DNA from: Hyphomicrobiales bacterium | GTDB taxonomy: Bacteria > Pseudomonadota > Alphaproteobacteria > Rhizobiales > Beijerinckiaceae | NCBI GenBank assembly: GCA_016716745.1 | Contig: JADJVD010000015.1 | Span: 62,001-126,000 of the forward strand | DNA: 64,000 nt | Direction: 5' to 3' | Shown here: in pieces, positions 7,670 through 15,408 of the stretch | How positions within the stretch are numbered: the stretch's first letter is position 1 | Layout of the letters: every line of letters begins with the position of its first letter | Notes under the pieces: generated by a model | Databases searched by the model: none | What the model saw: only the letters and a program-made list of their open reading frames with translations | What the model was told of the DNA's origin: nothing | Made by a program: the position numbers and the translations under genes

Positions 7670-8017
7670 TCACCAGTAGCAGCGGCGCACGAGGCGCGTG
7701 CGCCAGCCCCAGGGCGTCGCCACCAGACGCTTGCGCAGCACGCAGCGCGGGCCGAGGCCATAGCCCCACACGGGGCCCCAGAAGGCCGGGGCAGGCCGAT
7801 AGGCGCGGCGGTAGACCGGACGATAGGCGTGGCGCGGACGGGCCCAGCCGCCGCGGAAATGGCGCGGGGCATGGCCCCAGCCGCCATGATGGACGGCGCC
7901 CATGTGATGACCGCGCGGCCGCGCCTCACTCTCGGCCGGCGCGGCGGCGAGCCCAGCGACGAGCGTCGTCACGGCGAGCGCCGCCATCGCGAATGCGCGA
8001 ATCTTTCCAAGAAGCAT
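7670..8017 (-). CDS. Small secreted His/Arg/Trp-rich protein
   Basis: A 115-residue protein with a clear signal peptide (hydrophobic core AALAVTTLVAGLAAAPA). The mature part is rich in His, Arg, Gly, Pro and Trp (GHHMGAVHHGGWGHAPRHF) and ends with a compact motif, RKRLVATPWGWRTRLVRRCYW, holding two cysteines. Similar short secreted proteins with this kind of ending are common and uncharacterised in Hyphomicrobiales. His-rich segments can bind metals, but no function can be assigned. It stands alone, convergent with the pilin array. Confidence 0.75.
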   Translation of the reverse strand: MLLGKIRAFAMAALAVTTLVAGLAAAPAESEARPRGHHMGAVHHGGWGHAPRHFRGGWARPRHAYRPVYRRAYRPAPAFWGPVWGYGLGPRCVLRKRLVATPWGWRTRLVRRCYW

Positions 8018-8179
8018 GTCGAACCTCCCGCGTTGCCGGATGCCGGATCGTCGCGGGCGGCCGCTGAACGGGGCGGGAACGGCCCGTTCACTCGTCCTTC
8101 ACCATTGGGGCGAAAAGGCGCCGCGTTGACCCTGCGGCGGGGCGGTCCTAGGTTGCGCCGCCTTTCAACGGAAGCCCCC

Positions 8180-9101
8180 ATGTCCCGCCATCCCTCGCTC
8201 GATCCAACCCGCTCATTTCAGGGGCTGATCCTGACCTTGCAGGAGTTCTGGGCGCGGCAGGGCTGCGTCATCCTGCAGCCCTACGACATGGAGGTCGGCG
8301 CCGGCACCTTCCATCCGGCCACCACGCTGCGCGCGCTCGGGCCGCGGCCGTGGAAGGCCGCCTATGTGCAGCCCTCGCGGCGGCCCAAGGACGGGCGCTA
8401 CGGCGAGAACCCGAACCGGCTGCAGCACTATTACCAGTATCAGGTGATCCTGAAGCCCTCGCCGCCCGATCTGCAGGAGCTCTATCTCGACTCGCTGGCC
8501 GCCATCGGCGTCGACCCGAAGCTGCACGACATCCGCTTCGTCGAGGACGACTGGGAGAGCCCGACGCTGGGCGCCTGGGGGCTCGGCTGGGAATGCTGGT
8601 GCGACGGCATGGAGGTGAGCCAGTTCACCTATTTCCAGCAGGTCGCGGGCTTCGAATGCGCGCCCGTTTCGGGCGAGCTGACCTACGGGCTCGAGCGGCT
8701 CGCCATGTATGTGCAGGGCGTCGAGAACGTCTACGACCTCAATTTCAACGGCCGCGACGGCGCCGACAAGCATCACCTATGGCGACGTGTTCCTGCAGGC
8801 CGAGCAGGAATATTCGCGGCACAATTTCGAGGCCGCCGACACCGCGCTCTTGTTCCAGCACTTCAAGGACGCCGAGCAGGAATGCAAGGCGCTGCTCGAG
8901 AAGGGCGACCGCGGCGAGCGGCACGACATGGCGCTGCCGGCCTACGACCAGTGCATCAAGGCCTCGCACCGCTTCAACCTGCTCGACGCGCGCGGCGTGA
9001 TCTCCGTCACCGAGCGGCAGAGCTACATCCTGCGCGTGCGCGAACTGGCGAAAGCCTGCGGCGCGGCCTGGCTGAAGACCGAAGGCGGCGGGGCGGCCTG
9101 A
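8180..9101 (+). CDS. glyQ: Glycyl-tRNA synthetase alpha subunit, one apparent frameshift
   Basis: GlyQ is the catalytic half of the alpha2beta2 glycyl-tRNA synthetase. From ATG 8180 (MSRHPSLDPTRSFQGLILTL) the protein is highly typical (RQGCVILQPYDMEVGAGTFH, QFTYFQQVAGFE) up to NFNGRDGADK, where it shifts frame. The continuation ITYGDVFLQAEQEYSRHNFE is in another frame from about 8772 to the stop at 9101. Removing one base near 8771 (AAG C ATC) gives about 306 residues, the normal length. The gene is essential, so an indel error is likely. The beta subunit gene glyS, usually adjacent, is not in this window. Confidence 0.93.
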
Positions 9102-9122
9102 GCCTGCGGCGGGAGAACGCGC

Positions 9123-10412
9123 ATGCCTGCCTCTCCCCTGCCCGACTATCGCGACCCCTGCGGCTGGAACGCGCTGCTGCCGCCGCGCGCGCCGCGTCCG
9201 CCGGCGCGGGGCGCGATGCGCGCGAAATATGCGGTGGTCGGGGCGGGCTACACCGGCCTTGCCGCCGCGCGGCGTCTGGCCGAGCTCGAGCCCGGCGCCG
9301 ACATCGTCGTGCTGGAAGGCATGACGGTCGGCGAGGGATCGTCGGCGCGCAATTCCGGCTTCGCCACCCGGCACGACGTCAAGGTCGGGCTGTCGACGTC
9401 GGAGGTCGAGCGCTCGGACCGGATCAACCGATTCCAGGCCGAGGGGTTCGACGCGCTGCTGGCGGCGATGGAGGCCGGCGGCTTCTCCTGCGACCTCCAA
9501 CGCACCGGGCGCATCCTCGCCGCGGCGACGCCGGGCGGGGAGGCGAAGGTGCGCGCGACGCTCGAAGGGGCGCGGCTGCACGGCGTCGCGAGCGAGGCGC
9601 TCGACCGCGCCGGGCTGAAGGCGGCCATCGGCACGGACTATTATCGTTCCGGCGTGCGCACGCACGAGGGCTATCTGCTGCAACCGGCCGCCCTGATCCG
9701 CGGCCTAGCCGACACGCTGCCCGCTTGCGTGCGCCTCTACGAGGACACGCCCGTTCTCGCGATCGAGGGAAGCGGGCCGCGCGTCCTGCGCACGCCTGAG
9801 GCGACGGTGAGGGCCGACCACGTGATCCTCGCCACCAACGCCGCGATCAAGCATTTCGGCTATTGGCGCGACCGGCTCGTCGTCATCTACACCTACGCAG
9901 GGATCACCGAGGCGATGGACGCGGCCGACGCGGCCAAATTCGGCGAGCCCGCCTGGGGCGTGCTGCCGGCCCATCGGCTCGGCTCGACGCTGCGCCGCGT
10001 CGGCGTCGACCGCTTCATGGTTCGCTCGCTCTACGCCTACGAGGCGGCGCTCGATTCGGGCGAGGCGCGCCTCGCGCTGACCGAGCGGTTCCGCCGGCGC
10101 TATCCGGCTCTCGCCCATGTCCGGTTGGAATATGTGTGGGGCGGGACGACCGCGCTGACGATGAACGGCGCGCCGCGCTGGGGGCGCATCGCGCCCGGCC
10201 TCTACGGCTCGGCCGGCTGCAACGGCGCGGGCGTCGTCAAGGGCACGACGCTCGGCAAGCGACTGGCCGAGACGATCGTCACCGGCGATCCGCAGGAGGC
10301 GTTGCAGGCGGCCTACGGAACCGCGAGCTGGATCGCGCCCGAGCCGTTCCGCACGATCGGATTCCGCGTCGTCTCGGCGATCGAGCGCCGCAAGGCGGGC
10401 GCGGAGATGTGA
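9123..10412 (+). CDS. FAD-dependent amine/amino acid oxidoreductase (DAO family)
   Basis: A 429-residue flavoprotein. After a short segment typical of the PuuB/OrdL-like group (CGWNALLPPR), the Rossmann motif VVGAGYTGLAAAR is at residues 38-50, and the second FAD contact region GEGSSARNSGFATRHDV follows. The C-terminal motif around GSAGCNGAGVVKGT closes the FAD site. Members oxidise secondary or primary amines such as gamma-glutamylputrescine or sarcosine-like compounds with release of H2O2. No polyamine genes are nearby, so the substrate is unknown. It starts 21 bp after glyQ with GGGAG ahead. Confidence 0.88.
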   Translation: MPASPLPDYRDPCGWNALLPPRAPRPPARGAMRAKYAVVGAGYTGLAAARRLAELEPGADIVVLEGMTVGEGSSARNSGFATRHDVKVGLSTSEVERSDRINRFQAEGFDALLAAMEAGGFSCDLQRTGRILAAATPGGEAKVRATLEGARLHGVASEALDRAGLKAAIGTDYYRSGVRTHEGYLLQPAALIRGLADTLPACVRLYEDTPVLAIEGSGPRVLRTPEATVRADHVILATNAAIKHFGYWRDRLVVIYTYAGITEAMDAADAAKFGEPAWGVLPAHRLGSTLRRVGVDRFMVRSLYAYEAALDSGEARLALTERFRRRYPALAHVRLEYVWGGTTALTMNGAPRWGRIAPGLYGSAGCNGAGVVKGTTLGKRLAETIVTGDPQEALQAAYGTASWIAPEPFRTIGFRVVSAIERRKAGAEM

Positions 10413-10426
10413 AGGCCCCGAAACGA

Positions 10427-10455
10427 CGAAAGCGCCGCACGGGGCGGCGCTTTCG
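10427..10455. terminator. Bidirectional hairpin between the oxidoreductase and tRNA-Leu
   Basis: A perfect 12-bp stem, CGAAAGCGCCGC (10427-10438) with GCGGCGCTTTCG (10444-10455), and a 5-base loop. It separates two convergent transcripts and can serve both. The T content after the stem is modest, so it is not a textbook terminator. Confidence 0.7.
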
Positions 10456-10483
10456 CGAGGTCGGTTCTCGTCGAACCGGAAAT

Positions 10484-10568
10484 TGGTGCCCAGAAGAGGA
10501 CTCGAACCTCCACGACTTGCGTCACTGGTACCTGAAACCAGCGCGTCTACCAATTCCGCCATCTGGGC
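10484..10568 (-). tRNA. tRNA-Leu (CAG)
   Basis: An 85-nt gene including an encoded CCA (TGG at 10484-10486 on the plus strand). The acceptor stem GCCCAGA pairs with TCTGGGC, and the T-loop is GGTTCGAGTCC. The anticodon loop TTCAGGT gives CAG, and the long class II variable arm (TGACGCAAGTCGT) fits leucine tRNAs. CTG is probably the commonest Leu codon in this GC-rich genome. Confidence 0.97.
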
Positions 10569-10604
10569 GCGGGCGTGTGTTTACGGGCGCGGGGCGCCGC
10601 TTGT

Positions 10605-10653
10605 CAATCGTCGCGACGGGCGTCTTGCCAATCGTCGCGGCGCGACGTCTTGG
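10605..10653. repeat. Imperfect 24-bp direct repeat upstream of tRNA-Leu
   Basis: CAATCGTCGCG occurs at 10605 and again at 10629, and both copies continue into a similar stretch ending in CGTCTTG. The pair lies in the 171-bp gap between tRNA-Leu and the next gene, within reach of the tRNA promoter. Function unknown; it may be a simple local duplication. Confidence 0.6.
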
Positions 10654-10739
10654 CCTCGCGGCTTGTCTTTGGCGCCGGACGCTCGATATTGTGACGCAGA
10701 CGGGGCCGCGCCGCGGCGCCGCCCGGCCGGGAGCCGTCC

Positions 10740-11072
10740 ATGCTGCTGCCCTTCCGCGATCGCCTCGTGCGCTTCGTCATCGCCAACGCCCTGCTCGGCA
10801 TGGCGTTCGGGGCTGCTTTCGCCGGGCTCGTGCTGTGGTTCGACATCGCGAATCTGCAACGGCTGATCTTCGCCTCCTCGACCCCCATCCCGGCGCTGGC
10901 GCTGCTGTTCGGCTCGTTCATGATCACCTTCGGCAGCCTCGTCTGCGGCACGGCGATCATGCTGCTGCCGTCCGACGACGATCCCCCGCCCCCGCCCGGC
11001 GGCGGCAAGAAGCCGGAAGCGATCGGCGAGGCGCTGCCGGCGCGCGTGGCGGCCGGCGGCCGGCGCGGCTGA
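10740..11072 (+). CDS. Small inner-membrane protein of unknown function
   Basis: A 110-residue protein with two clear membrane helices (about residues 12-36 and 48-73), a short loop, and a Pro/Gly-rich cytoplasmic tail (DDDPPPPPGGGKK). I do not recognise the family beyond it resembling small conserved membrane proteins of Hyphomicrobiales. It begins at ATG 10740 and sits 150 bp ahead of the NDUFA9-like gene on the same strand. Confidence 0.72.
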   Translation: MLLPFRDRLVRFVIANALLGMAFGAAFAGLVLWFDIANLQRLIFASSTPIPALALLFGSFMITFGSLVCGTAIMLLPSDDDPPPPPGGGKKPEAIGEALPARVAAGGRRG

Positions 11073-11221
11073 ACGACGGCGAGGCCAGGCGACGCAGCGA
11101 GGCGACGCGCCGCCCCCTTCCGACCGAAGGTCGCCTATACAGCCGCCCGCGCATCCCGTATTCAGGGGCCGGATTTTCCGCCGCGCCCGAACCGGCGCGC
11201 GCGCTAGCGGGGACTGACGAC

Positions 11222-12220
11222 ATGACGGACATGCGGGATGGGCGCCTCGTCACGATTTTCGGCGGGTCGGGCTTCATCGGCCGGCATGTGACGCGGGCGC
11301 TCGCCCGTCGCGGCTGGCGCGTGCGCGCCGCCGTGCGCCGGCCCGATCTCGCCTTCCATCTGCAGCCGCTCGGCGGCGTCGGCCAGGTGACGGCCGTGCA
11401 GGCCAATCTGCGCTACCCCGCCTCGGTGGCGGCGGCGATGACCGGCTCGGACGCCGTGATCAATCTGGCCGCGATCCTGCGCCCGTCCGGCCGGCAGACC
11501 TTCGAGGCCGTGCAGGCCTTCGGCGCCAGAGCCGTCGCGGACGCGGCGAAGGCGGCCGGCATCGCCAATGTCGTGCATGTCTCGGCCATCGGCGCGGACG
11601 CCGACTCGGCCTCCGCCTACGCCCGCAGCAAGGCCGAGGGCGAGGCGGCGATGCGCGCCGCCAATCCGGACGTCGTGATCATTCGCCCGTCCATCGTGTT
11701 CGGCCCGCAGGACCGGTTCTTCAATCGCTTCGCGGCGCTGGCGCGCTTCCTGCCCGTGCTGCCGTTGATCGGCGCCGACACGAAGTTGCAGCCGGTGTTC
11801 GTCGGCGACGTCGCCGAGGCGATCGCGCGCGCCGTGGACGGTCAGGCCAAGGCCGGCGCGACCTACGAGCTCGGCGGCCCCGAGGCGATGACGATGCGCC
11901 AGATCTTCGACTACGTTCTCGAGGTCGCCGAGCGCAAGCGCATCCTCTGGACGGTTCCGGAGGGCGGCGCGCGCCTCATCGCCGGGATCACGGAATTCGC
12001 CGACAAGCTGAGCCTCGGCCTGATGCCGGACGATCTGGTGACGACGCGCGATCAGGTGACGCTGCTGCAGCAGGACAATGTCGTCTCCGACGCGGCGAAG
12101 GCCGAGGGGCGCACGCTGGAAGGGCTCGGGATCAAGCCGAGCCTCGTCGAGGCGATCGTCCCGACCTATCTCTACCGCTATCGCAAGACCGGCCAGTTCG
12201 ACCGCGCCAAGGCGGTCTGA
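11222..12220 (+). CDS. Complex I NDUFA9-like NAD(P)-binding protein (atypical SDR)
   Basis: A 332-residue atypical SDR. The dinucleotide motif is FGGSGFIGRHV near residue 12, followed by RRGWRVRAAVRRPD. A central motif, VVHVSAIGADADSASAYARSK, holds the degenerate Ser and Tyr-x-x-x-Lys site, and IIRPSIVFGPQDRFFNRFA follows. This matches the bacterial relatives of the mitochondrial complex I subunit NDUFA9, which bind NADPH but probably do not catalyse. ATG 11222 (MTDMRDG) was chosen because it directly precedes the Rossmann strand. It converges on the EI24-type gene, with 6 bp between them. Confidence 0.9.
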   Translation: MTDMRDGRLVTIFGGSGFIGRHVTRALARRGWRVRAAVRRPDLAFHLQPLGGVGQVTAVQANLRYPASVAAAMTGSDAVINLAAILRPSGRQTFEAVQAFGARAVADAAKAAGIANVVHVSAIGADADSASAYARSKAEGEAAMRAANPDVVIIRPSIVFGPQDRFFNRFAALARFLPVLPLIGADTKLQPVFVGDVAEAIARAVDGQAKAGATYELGGPEAMTMRQIFDYVLEVAERKRILWTVPEGGARLIAGITEFADKLSLGLMPDDLVTTRDQVTLLQQDNVVSDAAKAEGRTLEGLGIKPSLVEAIVPTYLYRYRKTGQFDRAKAV

Positions 12221-12226
12221 CTCACG

Positions 12227-12898
12227 TCACGTCGCGGCGGGCGGCGGCGCGATGCGCCGGTGCATGCGCACCATGAAGGCCGTGCCGAACAGCGGCGTGA
12301 ACAGGTTGAGGATCGGCACCAGCAGCATCGCCGCCATCGGCATGCCGTAGACGAATAGGCGCAGCGCGTGGCGCCGGCGCAGTTCGCGCACTTCCTCGAT
12401 CGGCCGGTAGCGCAGCGCCGCGAGCTCGAAATATTCGCGGCCCGTCAGGTAGGCGTTCGCCGCGAAGAAGGCGACGATGTTGACGCCCGGCACGAGCAGC
12501 AGCAGCAGCGCCGCGACGTTGACCAGCGCCGAGACCAGCGCGAAGCGCGTCGCCAGAATCACGGCGCGACCCGCCGGCACGGGCCGGCCCTGCGGCCCCG
12601 CCGGATCGACTTCCCGCTCGACGCGCTCGGCCACGTCGTCGAGGAAGAAACCGGCGACGAGCGCCGAGATGGGCGCCACCAGAAAGGCGAGGCCGATGAA
12701 CAGGCCGACGCCGGTGAGCACCGACACCGCCGTGTCGAGCCACCAGTTCTGCAACACGACGAGCTTCGACACGCCCGACTCGACCGCGATCCAGACGAGC
12801 ACGAGCAGCGCCAGCGTCAGGCCGACGGACTTGAGCAGAACGGCGCGGAACGGCGGCGTGAAGATCTGGCGGAAGGCGGCGAGCGCGGCGTCGATCAT
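12227..12898 (-). CDS. EI24/CysZ-like integral membrane protein
   Basis: A 223-residue membrane protein starting at ATG 12898 (MIDAALAAF). It has about four long hydrophobic segments, and the C-terminal signature NAYLTGREYFELAALR is characteristic of the EI24/CysZ family. CysZ is a sulfate channel, but many alphaproteobacterial members have not been tested, and no sulfate assimilation genes are adjacent (cysK is 14 kb away). The frame is open upstream, but the upstream part is basic and lacks the family's character. Confidence 0.85.
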   Translation of the reverse strand: MIDAALAAFRQIFTPPFRAVLLKSVGLTLALLVLVWIAVESGVSKLVVLQNWWLDTAVSVLTGVGLFIGLAFLVAPISALVAGFFLDDVAERVEREVDPAGPQGRPVPAGRAVILATRFALVSALVNVAALLLLLVPGVNIVAFFAANAYLTGREYFELAALRYRPIEEVRELRRRHALRLFVYGMPMAAMLLVPILNLFTPLFGTAFMVRMHRRIAPPPAAT

Positions 12899-13029
12899 GC
12901 AATTCCCCGAAAGATTGCGCCAAGATGGGGACCGCGCGCGACGACGGCAAGTTGTTCGCCGCGCGCGTGACGGCCGGCCGCGCCCGCAGCCAGTGTTCCC
13001 TCGCGCAACGGACGAACCGGAGCTCGCCG

Positions 13030-13400
13030 ATGCATCGCGTCGTCGCGGTCTGCGCCGTTCTCGCCGCGTTTGTCGCGCTTGCTCCGAACCCGGCGCGCGC
13101 GGCCGAGCAGACCGTCTCACCGAACTTGGCGGCGTCGACGCGCCGATGATCCGGGTCGAGGGCGGCTTCGTCGCGCGCCTGGCCGGCCGCTACGGGGTGA
13201 AACGGTCGGCGGCGGGCGCGACGGTCGTCTCGCGGGAGACGTTGCCGGACAAGCCGACGCTGCTCGTGCCGCCGGGGCGCGTGTTCTGGGCAGCGGGACC
13301 GCGAGCCGCCCCGCCGCCTCCGGCTCGCAAAACGGCGCCGGGCGAGCCGGAGGCTCGCGGTCCGATCAGTCGTCCGGCCGCGACCTTCGCATCGCCTTGA
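13030..13400 (+). pseudogene. Putative small secreted protein, frame interrupted
   Basis: ATG 13030 begins a good signal peptide (MHRVVAVCAVLAAFVALAPN, then PARAAEQTV) that soon reaches a stop at 13147-13149. A second frame with strong GC3 codon bias continues as GGVDAPMIRVEGGFVARLAG and RYGVKR. One indel near 13125 would join them. The 3' end is unclear because the second frame runs through a large inverted repeat (13296-13363) and into the end of arfB. I do not recognise a family. Confidence is low that this is one gene. Confidence 0.35.
13296..13363. repeat. Nested perfect inverted repeat (two 12-bp stems)
   Basis: The outer arms GGACCGCGAGCC (13296-13307) and GGCTCGCGGTCC (13352-13363) are perfectly complementary. 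Nested inside and sharing two bases, CCTCCGGCTCGC (13317-13328) pairs with GCGAGCCGGAGG (13342-13353), leaving a 13-base loop. The structure ends 2 bp before the arfB stop codon. No T-tract follows on either side. It could act as a bidirectional terminator or mRNA stabiliser. Confidence 0.75.
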
Positions 13401-13785
13401 CGCCGGAGCGCACCGACTTGCCTTTCAGGCGGCGCTCCTTCGAGGCGAGGGTCGGGCGCGTCGGGCGGCGGGGCTTGGGCCTGTGCGCGGCCTCGCGGAG
13501 CAGTTCGACGAGGCGCTCAAGCGCGTCCTCGCGGTTGCGCTCCTGCGAGCGGAAACGATCCGCGAAAATGACGATCACGCCGTCATTGGTGGCGCGCTGT
13601 CCGGCGAGCGCGATCGCCTTGCGCTTCACCTCGTCGGACAGGTTCGGCGAGGCGGCGGCGTCGAAGCGCAGCTGCACGGCGGTCGCGACCTTGTTGACGT
13701 TCTGCCCGCCCGGCCCGGAGGCGCGCACGAAGCTCTCCACGATCTCCGACTCGTCGAGCGCGATGGACGAAGTGATCTTGATCAT
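13366..13785 (-). CDS. arfB: Alternative ribosome-rescue factor ArfB (YaeJ)
   Basis: ArfB hydrolyses peptidyl-tRNA on ribosomes stalled at the 3' end of mRNA. The 139-residue protein has the release-factor catalytic motif GGQ at residues 26-28 in the context SGPGGQNVNK, and the long basic C-terminal tail (KPRRPTRPTLASKERRLKGK) that enters the empty mRNA channel. ATG 13785 gives the standard start MIKITSSIALDE. Length and domain order are normal. Confidence 0.95.
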   Translation of the reverse strand: MIKITSSIALDESEIVESFVRASGPGGQNVNKVATAVQLRFDAAASPNLSDEVKRKAIALAGQRATNDGVIVIFADRFRSQERNREDALERLVELLREAAHRPKPRRPTRPTLASKERRLKGKSVRSGVKAMRRSRPDD

Positions 13786-13839
13786 CGCCCCTCGATACCG
13801 GATCGTGCCGCGCCCGTCACGGGCCGGGAGGACACTGGA

Positions 13840-15057
13840 ATGGTGCGCATCGACGCCAGCGAGCTCGAAACCTACGTCGCGGCGATGTTCCGGCGCGTCG
13901 GCTGCGCCGAGGGCGAGGCCCGCGACGTCGCCTTCTATCTGGTGCGCTCGAATCTGGCGGGGCACGACAGCCACGGCGTCGTGCGCGCACCCCTTTATGT
14001 GCGCTGGGTGAAGGAGGGCCGCACAAGGCCGGGGCAGACGCCGAGGATCGTGACCGACACGCCGGTCCTCGCGGTCGTCGACGGCGGTCACGGCTTCGGC
14101 CAGACGATGGGGCCGTTCGCCACGCGCCTCGGGATCGAGAAGGCCAAAGCGATGGGCCTCTCCGCCATCGCGCTGCGCAACTCGGCGCATATCGGGCGCG
14201 TCGGCGACTTCGCCGAGATCGCGGCGCAGGCGGGGCTCGTCTCCGTGCATTTCGTCACCGCCTCGGGCAGCGTGCTGGTCGCCCCGTTCGGCGGCGTCGA
14301 GCGGCGCATTTCGACCGCGCCCTATTGCGTCGGCGTGCCGCGGCCGGGACAGGCGCCGGTGCTGCTCGACTTCGCCACCTCCTTCGTCGCCGAAGGCAAG
14401 GCGCTGGTGGCGAGCCTCGGCGGCAAGCCGTTGCCGGAGGGCGCGCTGATCGACCCGGACGGCAATCTGTCCACCGACCCGTATCAGCTCTATGGCGAGA
14501 GCAACACGCAGCCCAAGCGCGACCACGCGCAGGGCAAGGGCGCGATCCGCGCCTTCGGCGAGCACAAGGGCTCGGGGCTCGCGCTGATGTGCGAACTGCT
14601 CGGCGGCTCGCTCACCGGCACGGGCGCGACGAAACCCTCGAAGCACTTCGCCAACGGCATGTTCTCGATCTTCGTCGACCCGGCGAAGCTCGCGGTGGAG
14701 GACTTCTTCGACGCGGACGTTTCGCGCTACATCGCCTATGTGAAGAGCTCGAAAACGATCCGCGGCGTCGACGAAGTGCTCACGCCCGGCGAACCGGAGG
14801 CGCAGGCGCGCGCCGACCGCCTCGCCCACGGCGTGCCGCTGTCGGACGACGCCTGGGCCTCCATCGTCGAGGCCGCGCGCGAGGCCGGCGCCCCGGAGAG
14901 CGAAACGCCGACTGTGAAGTCGGGAAGCGGGCCACATAGGCCAAATCCTCTGCGCGCGGGCATGGATGCAGCGAACGGGCCCAGCTCGGCTGCCGGATTG
15001 CTCGACCCTGTCAAGCCCCCTCGGCCGTGCAGGTATACGAATTCGGGCTCAAGCTAA
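13840..15057 (+). CDS. Ldh-family malate/L-lactate-type dehydrogenase with aberrant C-terminus
   Basis: A NAD(P)-dependent 2-hydroxyacid dehydrogenase of the Ldh2/MDH2 family (not the Rossmann type). Key features include SNLAGHDSHGVVR with the catalytic His region, DGGHGFGQ, and ALRNSAHIGRVGD. Family members are near 350 residues; here the frame gives 405. The last ~45 residues (from about GAPESETPTV) look unlike the family and are coded by lower-GC DNA starting near 14915, so the original 3' end was probably replaced or shifted. The core catalytic part seems complete. Possible substrates are malate, ureidoglycolate or sulfolactate. Confidence 0.85.
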   Translation: MVRIDASELETYVAAMFRRVGCAEGEARDVAFYLVRSNLAGHDSHGVVRAPLYVRWVKEGRTRPGQTPRIVTDTPVLAVVDGGHGFGQTMGPFATRLGIEKAKAMGLSAIALRNSAHIGRVGDFAEIAAQAGLVSVHFVTASGSVLVAPFGGVERRISTAPYCVGVPRPGQAPVLLDFATSFVAEGKALVASLGGKPLPEGALIDPDGNLSTDPYQLYGESNTQPKRDHAQGKGAIRAFGEHKGSGLALMCELLGGSLTGTGATKPSKHFANGMFSIFVDPAKLAVEDFFDADVSRYIAYVKSSKTIRGVDEVLTPGEPEAQARADRLAHGVPLSDDAWASIVEAAREAGAPESETPTVKSGSGPHRPNPLRAGMDAANGPSSAAGLLDPVKPPRPCRYTNSGSS

Positions 15058-15384
15058 GCTGGAACCCGATCCCCGGCTCGTCGTAACATAAGGTCGCCAG
15101 GCCGCGAGCCCAAAGGCTTGCGGACGAGTCATAAGTGGCGAATGACTCCCCTGCTCGCAAATCGACGTAGCTTGCCGGCACTCGCAAGCGTCTCGAGACG
15201 AGCGACTTGATGCGGATGGCCCATTGGCACGACGCAGCCGCCAGCTGCTGGCGGCTGACGGGTTCTTGACGGCCGACTGAGCGGGCAACGCGTGCAGCGC
15301 TCGCGGTGGATCCGAAATCATTGCGTCCAGCTCACGATTGATGCGACCTAATAGTAGGTATCTCCGATTGACGTTGCCAAACAT
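15011..15384 (-). pseudogene. Possible foreign gene remnant in a lower-GC islet
   Basis: This strand holds two partial frames with less GC-biased codons than anything nearby: MFGNVNRRYLLLGRINRELD from ATG 15384, and, in another frame open from 15331 to the stop at 15011, VSRQQLAAASCQWAIRIKSL with LRAGESFATYDSSASLWARG further on. A single indel near 15280 would join them into about 124 residues. I do not recognise the product. It may be a decayed acquired gene or a real short gene hit by a base error. It overlaps the aberrant tail of the dehydrogenase on the other strand. Confidence 0.35.
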
Positions 15385-15408
15385 CCGGCGCTCCGTCATC
15401 ACGCCGCC

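Noticed and set aside
10484..10568. Integration site at tRNA-Leu
   Set aside because: No integrase gene or duplicated 3' tRNA end is visible nearby, and the flanking genes look like ordinary chromosome.
12925..13149. Alternative 74-codon ORF starting at 12925
   Set aside because: Its first 35 codons have no signal or coding bias; the useful part begins at the internal ATG 13030 with a signal peptide.
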